A stretch of DNA of 64,000 nucleotides from Gaiellales bacterium (lineage in GTDB: Bacteria > Actinomycetota > Thermoleophilia > Gaiellales > JAICJC01). Location: assembly GCA_036403155.1 (NCBI GenBank), contig DASWRM010000007.1, forward strand, positions 89,403 to 153,402, written 5' to 3'. The notes beneath the pieces are model-generated. The model had not been told where the DNA came from. It searched no databases and worked only from the letters and a program-made list of their open reading frames with translations. Positions 48,670 through 55,627 of this stretch are shown in pieces. Numbering within the stretch: the first letter of the stretch is position 1; the number at the start of each line of letters is the position of its first letter. The translations under genes were made by a program, and so were the position numbers.

Positions 48670-49146
48670 TTAGCCGATCAGTTCAATCACGTCGCGCGAG
48701 ATCGAGCCGTCCGCGCTCAGGTTGTGAATGGTCACCTGTCCCTCGGCGCCCTCCAGAGTGCCTGTCCCTCCGGTGATCGCCAGGCGGAAATCCGACTGGT
48801 CGGCGGACACGTTGCCTGCGAACTCGAGCGTCCCGCCACTCAACCGCGCTGTCCCCACGCAATGCACCAGCCGTGTTGTCAGTTCAGTGCAGTAGCCGTG
48901 GTTCGTACCGACCCGCCGCGTCCGAGCGACGTTCCAGAACACCGAGTTGAACGTGAATTCATCGCCGATGCTGAAGCCGGGCCTTCCCACGTCAACGTGG
49001 TGTTGCGACGTCGTCTTCTCGATCACCGTGATCGTTCGTGCTGGGCCGTCCGACCCAGAGCCGGATGCGACGGCGAAGGCGCCGCCTCCCACCACAAACG
49101 CGACCGCCGCGGCCACGCCAGCCGCCGTCAGGAGCCTTCGAAACAT
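48670..49146 (-). CDS. Secreted allene oxide cyclase barrel-like protein
   Basis: A 158-residue protein with a Sec-type signal (RRLLTAAGVAAAVAFVVGGGAFAVA) and a predicted export site near residue 28. The mature part matches the allene-oxide-cyclase/dirigent-like barrel family seen in actinobacteria: FSIGDEFTFNSVFWNVARTRRVGTNHGYCTELTTRLVHCVGTARL, then FRLAITGGTGTLEGAEGQVTI. The pair of cysteines may be disulfide-bonded outside the cell. Bacterial members have no established activity. Its base composition is less GC-rich than the central metabolic genes. Confidence 0.75.
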   Translation of the reverse strand: MFRRLLTAAGVAAAVAFVVGGGAFAVASGSGSDGPARTITVIEKTTSQHHVDVGRPGFSIGDEFTFNSVFWNVARTRRVGTNHGYCTELTTRLVHCVGTARLSGGTLEFAGNVSADQSDFRLAITGGTGTLEGAEGQVTIHNLSADGSISRDVIELIG

Positions 49147-49269
49147 GATCCCTCCCTGCTGTTCGCTACCGGTGGACGGGCTCCACGCTACCGATGAGCC
49201 GAGAACTCGTCAATCGGAGGCTCAGCCGACGGAAGAATCACCAGCCGATCCGCGCCAGCCTGGTGATCC

Positions 49270-49321
49270 GGTCTCGCGGGGTCACCCCCACCCGTTGCCG
49301 ATGACAACGCCCCGCGAGACC
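49270..49321. terminator. Long perfect hairpin after the ABM-like gene
   Basis: A perfect 12-bp inverted repeat GGTCTCGCGGGG (49270-49281) / CCCCGCGAGACC (49310-49321). The 28-nt interior holds a second 5-bp stem CGTTG/CAACG stacked on the right arm. It ends 11 bp from the stop of the minus-strand gene at 49333 and is probably its terminator. The rest of 49147-49332 shows no gene. Confidence 0.6.
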
Positions 49322-49332
49322 AGGAACCGCTG

Positions 49333-49611
49333 CTACGCGTCGTACTTTCCGCCGAGCGCAGCCGCCTGCGGCTTGCCCTTGTGCCCCGCCTCTTGCAGGA
49401 TCGCCGGCACCGCCGGGTCGGAAACGAAGCTCTGCCAGCCCTCCGCATCCCAGTCGAACAAGACCCAGACGCGGTTCTCATGGTTCGGATCGCGGAACAC
49501 CTGCGCGCCCTTCGACCCGTGCTCCCGGCGCTTGTCCGCACCCTTGGTCGAGAAGATCCGCTCGAACTGGTCGAAATCCTCGACCTCCGTCGTTGCAAGC
49601 ATCATCGTCAT
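49333..49611 (-). CDS. Small dimeric alpha-beta-barrel (ABM-like) protein
   Basis: A 92-residue protein of the antibiotic-biosynthesis-monooxygenase-like ferredoxin fold: MMLATTEVEDFDQFERIFSTKGADKRREHG, VFRDPNHENRVWVLFDWDAEGWQSFVSDPAVPAILQEAG. Such domains dimerise and are often enzymes or binding proteins for small aromatic or reactive molecules, but no specific role can be read. The ATG at 49611 has GGGAG 8 nt upstream and is preferred over a GTG five codons earlier. A strong terminator hairpin follows. Confidence 0.7.
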   Translation of the reverse strand: MTMMLATTEVEDFDQFERIFSTKGADKRREHGSKGAQVFRDPNHENRVWVLFDWDAEGWQSFVSDPAVPAILQEAGHKGKPQAAALGGKYDA

Positions 49612-49757
49612 TACGCTCTCCCTCACGGGTTCTCAGCGCCGCTGTTCGACACCGATGGTGCGACGACCCTACTCCTACCCCTGCCGCGCCGCGCCGGGGG
49701 CGGAGCCACCGCCTGACCCGGAGGGGTAGCCTTGTCCCCAGTCGTCCGGGTCACCGC

Positions 49758-50171
49758 ATGGGGGGAGCGACGTTGGGCAGTCCGCCACTGGCTGATTGGC
49801 CCGGTGGGATCAGGGCCATCACGCTGTTCTTCGAAGATCTCGACGCGGCGCGCGTGTTCTACGCCGAGGTCTTCGGCTTGCCGGTCGTCTATGAGGACGA
49901 CGACTCGACCGTCGTTCGCTTCGGAGAGACGCTCGTCAATCTCCTCAGCGTCAGCGAAGCACCCGGCCTGGTTGAGCCGGCTCCCGTCGCGGCGCTCGGC
50001 GCCGGCGTGCGCTTCCAGCTCACGCTCGGCGTCGAGGACGTGGACGCCGTATGTGACCGGCTCGCCCGGCAGGGCGTCGAACTTCTGAACGGCCCGATGG
50101 ACCGGCCTTGGGGCATTCGCACGGCCAGCTTTCGCGATCCCGGCGGCCACATCTGGGAGATCGCGCACTGA
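49758..50171 (+). CDS. VOC (glyoxalase/bleomycin-resistance) family protein
   Basis: A single vicinal-oxygen-chelate domain: ITLFFEDLDAARVFYAEVFGLPVVYEDDDSTVVRFGETLVNLL, VRFQLTLGVEDVDAVCDRLARQGVELLNGP, and RTASFRDPGGHIWEIAH with the closing metal-ligand Glu. The first strand has no His at the usual first ligand position, so metal binding may be partial. The start is uncertain: ATG 49758 (137 residues) or a TTG at 49773, which has an excellent GGGGGAG site 6 nt upstream. It converges on the cNMP gene with a hairpin between. Confidence 0.8.
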   Translation: MGGATLGSPPLADWPGGIRAITLFFEDLDAARVFYAEVFGLPVVYEDDDSTVVRFGETLVNLLSVSEAPGLVEPAPVAALGAGVRFQLTLGVEDVDAVCDRLARQGVELLNGPMDRPWGIRTASFRDPGGHIWEIAH

Positions 50172-50178
50172 CCGGCTC

Positions 50179-50210
50179 CAAGAGCTGAGTCGCGAATGAC
50201 TCAGCGCTTG
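50179..50210. terminator. Bidirectional hairpin between VOC and cNMP genes
   Basis: GCTGAGTC (50184-50191) and GACTCAGC (50198-50205) form a perfect 8-bp stem with a 6-nt loop. Beyond one A/G mismatch a further CAAG/CTTG extends it. It lies 12 bp after the VOC stop and overlaps the stop of the convergent cNMP gene, so it can end both transcripts. Confidence 0.65.
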
Positions 50211-50602
50211 CCGAGCTCCGCCGTGCGCTTGTTCATCAGGTCGAGCAGGTGCGCGTACGTCTGCGGCGAGCGCCGCTCGAGCGCCAGGACGTCGCGCGTC
50301 GAGAGCCCGATCAGGCGCACGGGCGAGGTGGCGACGACCGACGCCATGCGAACCCCTGCGGCGATCACCGCGATCTCGCCGAACACATCTCCGGCACCGA
50401 GCGTCGACACGAGATCGCCGTTCGCTGTGACCTCGACGGTGCCGCTCTCTATCGCAAACAGCGCATGTCCAAGCTCGCCCTGGGTCGCGATCGTCTCTCC
50501 CTCCGCGGCCTCGGCCTCGACGGCGACTGCGGCGATCTCCGCCAGCTGTGCGTTTCCCAGAGCGGCGAACAGCGGGATCTCGGCCAGTCGCGACGGTTCC
50601 AT
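50201..50602 (-). CDS. Stand-alone cyclic-nucleotide-binding domain protein
   Basis: A 133-residue Crp-like cNMP-binding domain without any DNA-binding or output domain: LFAALGNAQLAEIAAVAVEAEAAEGETIATQGELGHALFAIESGTVEV, then the phosphate-binding-cassette region LGAGDVFGEIAVIAAGVRMASVVATSPVRLIGLS. The cassette has Gly-Glu (FGEIA), but the Arg that binds the cyclic phosphate is not in the classical RxA/S position (GVRMAS may substitute). A short helix (TYAHLLDLMNKRTAEL) ends it. It could act as a soluble effector or dimer partner; ligand binding is uncertain. Confidence 0.83.
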   Translation of the reverse strand: MEPSRLAEIPLFAALGNAQLAEIAAVAVEAEAAEGETIATQGELGHALFAIESGTVEVTANGDLVSTLGAGDVFGEIAVIAAGVRMASVVATSPVRLIGLSTRDVLALERRSPQTYAHLLDLMNKRTAELGKR

Positions 50603-50683
50603 GCGAAGACCCTACCGCCACGCGGGTCGGCAGGCATGGATGCCGTGCAGGTGGTGTGCTCTCGTCCCGCGGGGAGCGATGGC

Positions 50684-50689
50684 TACACT
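50684..50689 (+). promoter_or_regulatory. Leaderless -10 element (TACACT) of the deaminase gene
   Basis: TACACT lies 6 nt before the ATG at 50696, with no ribosome site between, as expected for a leaderless message. Confidence 0.5.
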
Positions 50690-50695
50690 CGCCGC

Positions 50696-51244
50696 ATGGC
50701 CGACCAGCCGCAGGCGCCGTCCGCCGACCTCCGCCGCTCGGCGGTACGGCCGAGCCGCGAGCAGTACTTCATGCTGCTCGCCGTCGCGACGCGCGAGCGC
50801 GCGAACTGCCTGCGACGCCACGTCGGTGCCGTGCTGGTGGCCGATCAGCGCATCATCGCCACCGGATACAACGGAACGCCCACGGCCTTCCCGAACTGCG
50901 ACGAGGGCGGCTGCCATCGCTGCGCCCACCCCGACGACTACGCCGAGGGCCGCGGCTACGACGTCTGCATCTGCGTCCATGCCGAGCAGAACGCCGTGCT
51001 CCAGGCCGCAAAGCTCGGGTACTCGGTGCAGGGCTCGGCCTGCTACTCCACGCTGCGCCCGTGCTTCGGCTGCCTCAAGGAGCTGTACCAGGCGGGCGTC
51101 ACCACGATCCGCTACCTGAACGCGTGGACGCCATCCGACCCGGTCGAGGCAGGCGCCTATGACGCGCTGCTGGCCGAGCTCGCCGGCCGCGGTGTGGTCG
51201 TGGCGCAGCTCGACCTCCCCGAGGCCCTGCTCGACCTCAGATAG
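50696..51244 (+). CDS. dCMP deaminase / ComEB-type cytidylate deaminase
   Basis: Zinc-dependent deaminase of 182 residues converting dCMP to dUMP. The catalytic site is HAEQNAV (His95, Glu97) with PCFGC (Cys123, Cys126). An extra cysteine set NCDEGGCHRC (68, 73, 76) with Cys91 matches the second structural zinc of ComEB/dCMP deaminases, and ATGYNGTPTAFPNCDEGGC is the family block. Start is fixed by the -10 element 6 nt upstream. The frame is open far upstream, but that part runs antisense to the cNMP gene. Confidence 0.9.
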   Translation: MADQPQAPSADLRRSAVRPSREQYFMLLAVATRERANCLRRHVGAVLVADQRIIATGYNGTPTAFPNCDEGGCHRCAHPDDYAEGRGYDVCICVHAEQNAVLQAAKLGYSVQGSACYSTLRPCFGCLKELYQAGVTTIRYLNAWTPSDPVEAGAYDALLAELAGRGVVVAQLDLPEALLDLR

Positions 51245-51254
51245 GCGGTGGCCG

Positions 51255-51611
51255 CTACGCGGTGCGGCGGAACCGCTTCGACCCGTCTTCCCAGTCGAAG
51301 GACAGCGCCTGGTCGGCGGGAATCGCCGGCTCGAGCGGCACGATCGTCGCCTGCTCCGGCCCCGATCCCTGCATCGCCGGCAGCATGTCGGCCTGCACGA
51401 CGGCGCGCAGCGGTGCCAGCCGCCGCGGTTCCCGTCTTGGCAGCTCCGCCGCCTCCGGCGTCCGCTTGATGCGGGCGAGATGCCGGGCGTGAAGCGTCAG
51501 TCGCCAGGCCTGGAGCTCGGGCTCCGCGAGCGGGGCCGCGTGACAGGCGGGGCACGGCGTCAGCGGGCGCTTTGGCTCGTCGCACTGGTGGCACGCGATG
51601 GTGACCTGCAT
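51255..51611 (-). CDS. Small zinc-ribbon protein of unknown function
   Basis: A 118-residue protein I do not recognise. Residues 7-23 carry a four-cysteine zinc ribbon (CHQCDEPKRPLTPCPAC). A basic central part (LHARHLARIKRTPEAAELPRREPRR) and a C-terminal segment ending FDWEDGSKRFRRTA follow. The ATG at 51611 has AAAGGGAT upstream; an in-frame start 19 codons earlier is rejected for lack of a site. It converges on the deaminase with a 10-bp gap. A nucleic-acid or protein-binding role is conceivable, not shown. Confidence 0.65.
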   Translation of the reverse strand: MQVTIACHQCDEPKRPLTPCPACHAAPLAEPELQAWRLTLHARHLARIKRTPEAAELPRREPRRLAPLRAVVQADMLPAMQGSGPEQATIVPLEPAIPADQALSFDWEDGSKRFRRTA

Positions 51612-51707
51612 GCGGATCCCTTTCGGCATCCGCGCCGCGCACCTTGAGTGGCCGGCACCACCCCGCACCCGCTCAAGCCCGGCGGCCGTTCGGCCGACTC
51701 ATGAAGC

Positions 51708-52784
51708 ATGCATCGGGATGCCGTCCGCCCGCTGCCGCGCATGCTGGGGGTCATACTCGCGCTCGCGCTGGCCGCGGCCTTCGCCCACGCCGCCCCGGCG
51801 GCGGCCGACCCCCTGGTCGACCAGAAGAAGGCTCAGTACGACAAGGTGAGCCGGCAGGTTCGTGCGCTCGACGGTCGCGTCGAGCTGCTCACCGAGCGCT
51901 ACGACGCCGCCGTCTCCGAGCTCGCCAGGCTGAAGACGCAGATCGCAGACGCCAACCGGCGGCTGAAGGCGGCCGAGATCCATCTCACCTTCGAGCAGGG
52001 CGTCCTCGCCGACCTGATGGTCGCCCGCTACAAGGGCCTCGACGCGTCGACGCTGGACATCGTGCTCGGCGCCTCGTCGCTCTCCGACGTCACGCGGTCG
52101 ATGGATATCAAGCAGCGCTTCGACGCGGCCGTAGCGGACGCGGTCGACCAGATCCGCGTCACCCGCGATGCGATCGCCGCCGAGCGCGTCGAGCTGCTCG
52201 TCGCCCGCGAGAAAGCGCGCGCGCAGAAGCGGATCATCGAGCGCAAGCGGACGGTGATCCGGAAGATGCTGCGCCATCGCCGTGCGCTGATGCACACGCT
52301 CGGCGACCAGGTGCTGATCGCCGAGGCGGCGAGCAGCATCGGCCAGACGCAGCTCGCACTGGCCGCCGAGCAGTGGATCCGCGCGGATATGCGCATCAAC
52401 CACGGCGATCCCGGCGCCGAGCTGCGCGACCAGGTGGCGATCGACGGCCTCGCCCAGATCGGCGTCCCGTACAAGTGGGGCGGTGCGTCACCGGAGGGCG
52501 GCTTCGACTGCTCCGGCCTGGTGATGTGGCTATGGGCGCAACACGGATACTCGCTCCCGCACTTCGCGGCGTCCCAGTACCACCTGGGACCGTTCGTCAG
52601 CGAGACCGACCTGCGGATCGGCGACCTCGTCTTCTTCCACAAGCTCGGCCACGTCGGCATCTACATCGGCAACGGCTACGTCCTGCACGCGCCGCACACG
52701 GGCGCGACCGTCGAGATCGAAGCGTTCTCGACGCCGTGGTTCCAGGACACGTACGTCGGAGCCACCCGCCCCGGACCCGCCTGA
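51708..52784 (+). CDS. Secreted NlpC/P60 peptidoglycan hydrolase with coiled coil (RipA-like)
   Basis: A 358-residue exported protein: signal peptide (LGVILALALAAAFAHAAPAAA), a long N-terminal coiled coil (VSRQVRALDGRVELLTERYDAAVSELARLKTQIADANRRLKAAE), and a C-terminal NlpC/P60 endopeptidase domain. The catalytic Cys268 is in GGFDCSGLVMWLW, His315 in KLGHVGIYIG, and the third polar residue lies in YVLHAPHTG. This is the RipA/PcsB arrangement, in which the coiled coil restrains a D,L-endopeptidase acting on cell-wall stems at division. Start ATG at 51708 gives the signal peptide directly. Confidence 0.9.
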   Translation: MHRDAVRPLPRMLGVILALALAAAFAHAAPAAADPLVDQKKAQYDKVSRQVRALDGRVELLTERYDAAVSELARLKTQIADANRRLKAAEIHLTFEQGVLADLMVARYKGLDASTLDIVLGASSLSDVTRSMDIKQRFDAAVADAVDQIRVTRDAIAAERVELLVAREKARAQKRIIERKRTVIRKMLRHRRALMHTLGDQVLIAEAASSIGQTQLALAAEQWIRADMRINHGDPGAELRDQVAIDGLAQIGVPYKWGGASPEGGFDCSGLVMWLWAQHGYSLPHFAASQYHLGPFVSETDLRIGDLVFFHKLGHVGIYIGNGYVLHAPHTGATVEIEAFSTPWFQDTYVGATRPGPA

Positions 52785-52798
52785 GGGCGATCCTGGAT

Positions 52799-52804
52799 TA
52801 GGCT
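52799..52804 (+). promoter_or_regulatory. Leaderless -10 element (TAGGCT) of the sulfur operon
   Basis: TAGGCT is 6 nt before the GTG at 52811, with no ribosome site. Confidence 0.5.
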
Positions 52805-52810
52805 GCGGGC

Positions 52811-54202
52811 GTGCTGTTCCGCCAGGTGCTGCATCCGGATCTGGGTTGTGCCTCCTACGTCGTCGCCGACACGTCGGCGGGCATCGGCGCCGTGGTCGAT
52901 CCGAAGTGGTCGATCGACGAGTACCTGAACCTCGCGCGGCACCACGGGTTCCGGATCGCCCACGTGGTCGAGACGCACAACCACGCCGACCACATGTCCG
53001 GCCGCTCGCGGCTGGTCGAGGCGACCGGCGCGGACTGCTGGGTCAGCCCGCTGGCCGACGCCGCCTATCCGCACCGGCCGTTCGCGGACGGCGACGAGGT
53101 GGAGCTCGGCGCGGTGCGCTTGCGGGCGCTGCACGTCCCCGGCCACCGGCCGGAGCACACGGCGGTGCTGATCGTCGACACCGGCCGCTCGCCGCAGCCC
53201 TGCGCCGTCCTCACCGGCGACAGCCTGTTCGTCAACGACGTGGCGCGGCCCGACCTCGCCGTCGAGAAGCGGGACGGGGCGCAGGAGCTGTTTCGCAGCA
53301 TGCGGCGGCTGCTCGAACTGGGCGACGGCGTCGAGGTGTTCCCGGGCCACACCGGCGGCTCGCTCTGCGGCAGCGCGCGCATGAGCGAGACGACCTCGTC
53401 GACAATCGGCTTCGAGCGGGCGAGCAACCCCATGCTGGCGCTGGGCGAGGAGGACCGGTTCGTCGACGAGCTCGTCACCGGCCTGGCGCCGCAGCCGCCG
53501 AACTTTCGGGTGATCGCGGAGGCGAACCGGCTCGGCCGCTCGCTGGTCGTCGGTGAGCTCCCGGAGCTCGATGCCTCCCGGCTCGCCGAGCGGATCGGCG
53601 CCGGAGCGTTGGCGATCGACGGCCGGTCGGCCGCCGAGTACGACGCCGCGCACGTCCCCGGATCGGTCGGCGTCGAGCTGGCGCACAGCGGCTTTGCGAC
53701 GAAGGTTGCCTGGATCGCCGAGCCGGACAGGGAGCTGCTGGTCGTCGCCGAGGACGACGCGCGGCAGCGCGAGATGCAGGAGCTGCTTGCGTCGGTCGGC
53801 CTTTCGGTCTCCGGCATGCTGGCCGGCGGCTTCGCCGCGTGGGCCGGCGCCGGCCGGCCGGTCGAGTCCTTCGACGTCGTCGACGTCCCCGGCCTCGCGG
53901 ATGCCGTGGCCCGTCGTCCGCAGGTGCAGGTGCTCGACGTCCGTGACGACGACGAGTGGGAGGCCGGGCACATCCCCGGCTCCGTGCATGTCCCCTACCA
54001 CGACGTCGGCCGCTCGGAGCTGCCGGTCGACCCGAGCCGCCCGGTTGCCGTGATCTGCTCCACCGGGCGCCGCAGCGCCACCGCCGTCGGGCTCGTCCGC
54101 CGGCAGGGCGCGCGCGAGGTGATCCACGTGACCCCCGGCGGCGTCGGCACGTGGGCGTCACTCGGGCATCCGATCGAGCAGGCGGCGGCCGCCCGCGCAT
54201 GA
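52811..54202 (+). CDS. Metallo-beta-lactamase fused to two rhodanese domains (persulfide dioxygenase-like)
   Basis: A 463-residue MBL-rhodanese-rhodanese protein. Metal motif THNHADHMSG (His56, His58, Asp60, His61) and GDSLFVNDVARPDLA are as in ETHE1-type persulfide dioxygenases. The first rhodanese domain (about 260-350) has the fold signature IDGRSAAEYDAAHVPGSVGV but no active cysteine (VVAEDDAR). The second (about 360-455) has VICSTGRRSA with the active Cys. Such fusions oxidise glutathione or protein persulfide to sulfite. It starts at a leaderless GTG and its stop overlaps the next ATG by four bases. Confidence 0.88.
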   Translation: MLFRQVLHPDLGCASYVVADTSAGIGAVVDPKWSIDEYLNLARHHGFRIAHVVETHNHADHMSGRSRLVEATGADCWVSPLADAAYPHRPFADGDEVELGAVRLRALHVPGHRPEHTAVLIVDTGRSPQPCAVLTGDSLFVNDVARPDLAVEKRDGAQELFRSMRRLLELGDGVEVFPGHTGGSLCGSARMSETTSSTIGFERASNPMLALGEEDRFVDELVTGLAPQPPNFRVIAEANRLGRSLVVGELPELDASRLAERIGAGALAIDGRSAAEYDAAHVPGSVGVELAHSGFATKVAWIAEPDRELLVVAEDDARQREMQELLASVGLSVSGMLAGGFAAWAGAGRPVESFDVVDVPGLADAVARRPQVQVLDVRDDDEWEAGHIPGSVHVPYHDVGRSELPVDPSRPVAVICSTGRRSATAVGLVRRQGAREVIHVTPGGVGTWASLGHPIEQAAAARA

Positions 54203-54525
54203 CCGCCGCGGAGCTGACCGCCGCGGAGGTCGCGGCAGCGCTCGAGCGCGGCGAGATCGTCGCCGTCGACGTCCGCGAGGCCGGCGAGTGGGAGGCCGGG
54301 CACATTGCCGGCGCGACCTGGATCCCCATGGGCGAGATCCCCGAGCGGGCCGGTGAGCTGCCCGCGGCGCCCCTCGCCATCGTCTGCCGCAGCGGCGCGC
54401 GCAGCGGGATGGTGGCCGACTGGCTCGTGCGGTCCGGCGTCGATGCGGTGAACCTCGCGGGCGGCATGCAGGCGTGGCAGGCGGCGTCCCTGCCGATCGA
54501 GCCGCCCGGCGGCTTCGTGGCGTGA
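54199..54525 (+). CDS. Single-domain rhodanese
   Basis: A 108-residue rhodanese (sulfurtransferase) with VAVDVREAGEWEAGHIAGATWIPMGEIPERAGEL and the active-site loop IVCRSGARSG, followed by the typical NLAGGMQAWQAA. It transfers sulfane sulfur and probably cooperates with the upstream MBL-rhodanese. The ATG overlaps that gene's stop and its own stop overlaps the next GTG (GTGA), giving a tight operon. Confidence 0.92.
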   Translation: MTAAELTAAEVAAALERGEIVAVDVREAGEWEAGHIAGATWIPMGEIPERAGELPAAPLAIVCRSGARSGMVADWLVRSGVDAVNLAGGMQAWQAASLPIEPPGGFVA

Positions 54526-55460
54526 GCGTCCGCGTCGGCACGTGCTCCTGGGCGGACGAGTCGCTCAGCAAGCTCTGGTATCCGCCGGGCGTGGGATCGG
54601 CCGAGGCGCGGCTGCGCTACTACGCAAAGCACTTCGACACCGTCGAGGTGAACTCCAGCTACTACGCCGTGCCGACAGCCGAGATGGCCACGGCGTGGGC
54701 CGAGCGCACCCCGCCGGGGTTCGTGTTCCACGTTAAGGCGTTCGGCATGATGACGCGGCACCCGGTCAAGGTCGAGCAGCTGCCACCCGATCTGCGCTCG
54801 GAGGTGGCGTTCGACGATCGCGGGCGCGTCGACCACCCGTCGCGGGACGTGCGGGCGCTGGTGTTCCGCGAGTTCATGCGCGCCCTGGAGCCGCTGCGCG
54901 AGGCCGGCAAGCTGGGCGGCATCCTGATGCAGCTGCCCCAGTACATCGTGGCCAAGCCGTCGTCGTTCGAGTACCTGAGCTGGGCGCGCGAGCAGCTGGG
55001 CGATGCCGAGATGCTGGTGGAGTTCCGGCACCGAAGCTGGCTCGAGCCCGGCGCGCAGGACGAGACGTTCGCGTTCCTGCGCGAGCTGCCGGCGACCTAC
55101 GTGATCGTCGACGCGCCGCCGATGCCGGGCGCGAACGTCGCTCCGACGGTCGTCGCGCGCACCTCGCCGAGCGCCTACATCCGCTTCCACGGGCGCAACA
55201 CCGCGACGTGGAACCGCCGGGGCGGCAGCGCCGCGGAGCGGTTCGACCACCTGTACTCCCGCGACGAGCTCGCCGAGTGGGTCGAGCCGCTGCGCGAGCT
55301 CGCCTCGGAATCCGAGAACGTCTGGACGATGTTCAACAACAACGGGCGCAGCGCGGACGCGTCCGGCGCGGCGTTCGCACAGGCGCCGGCGAATGCGGCC
55401 GAGCTGCTCGAGCTGCTGCGGTCGGCCGGCGTCCCGGTGACAGTCGCGGCCGCCCGGTAA
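54522..55460 (+). CDS. DUF72 family protein
   Basis: A 312-residue DUF72 TIM-barrel-like protein: VRVGTCSWADESLSKLWYPPG, RLRYYAKHFDTVEVNSSYYAVPTAEMATAWAERTPPGFVFHVKAF, and YIRFHGRNTATWNRRGGSAAERFDHLYSRDELAEW ... WTMFNNN. These blocks match the family, whose biochemical role is unknown though nucleic-acid or metal-related activity has been suggested. GTG start overlaps the rhodanese stop. The TAA stop lies within a 13-bp terminator stem, so the operon ends here. Confidence 0.9.
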   Translation: MSVRVGTCSWADESLSKLWYPPGVGSAEARLRYYAKHFDTVEVNSSYYAVPTAEMATAWAERTPPGFVFHVKAFGMMTRHPVKVEQLPPDLRSEVAFDDRGRVDHPSRDVRALVFREFMRALEPLREAGKLGGILMQLPQYIVAKPSSFEYLSWAREQLGDAEMLVEFRHRSWLEPGAQDETFAFLRELPATYVIVDAPPMPGANVAPTVVARTSPSAYIRFHGRNTATWNRRGGSAAERFDHLYSRDELAEWVEPLRELASESENVWTMFNNNGRSADASGAAFAQAPANAAELLELLRSAGVPVTVAAAR

Positions 55461-55486
55461 TCTGGGGAGGGACTACCGGGCGGCCG
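55447..55486 (+). terminator. Strong hairpin ending the sulfur/DUF72 operon
   Basis: A perfect 13-bp stem between 55447-55459 (CGGCCGCCCGGTA) and 55474-55486 (TACCGGGCGGCCG) with a 14-nt loop. The stop codon of the DUF72 gene is within the left arm. It separates the LanC-like gene, which lies 140 bp further, from this operon. Nothing coding is seen in 55487-55627. Confidence 0.7.
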
Positions 55487-55627
55487 GGAGGGACGCGCCG
55501 GCCCGGTCAAGCCGGCGCTTGCGACTGGCGGCCGCGATGTCTGCGTCGCGGCCTGTGCTCGAGGGGGGTTCCGATCTCCTCGGTCGGGAGCCACTATCCC
55601 ATCGGCGTTTTGGGGGAAGATTGGAGG

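Noticed and set aside
48417..50210. An integration site at tRNA-Val
   Set aside because: I looked for a repeated copy of the tRNA 3' end downstream and for an integrase. Neither is visible, so no attachment site is claimed.
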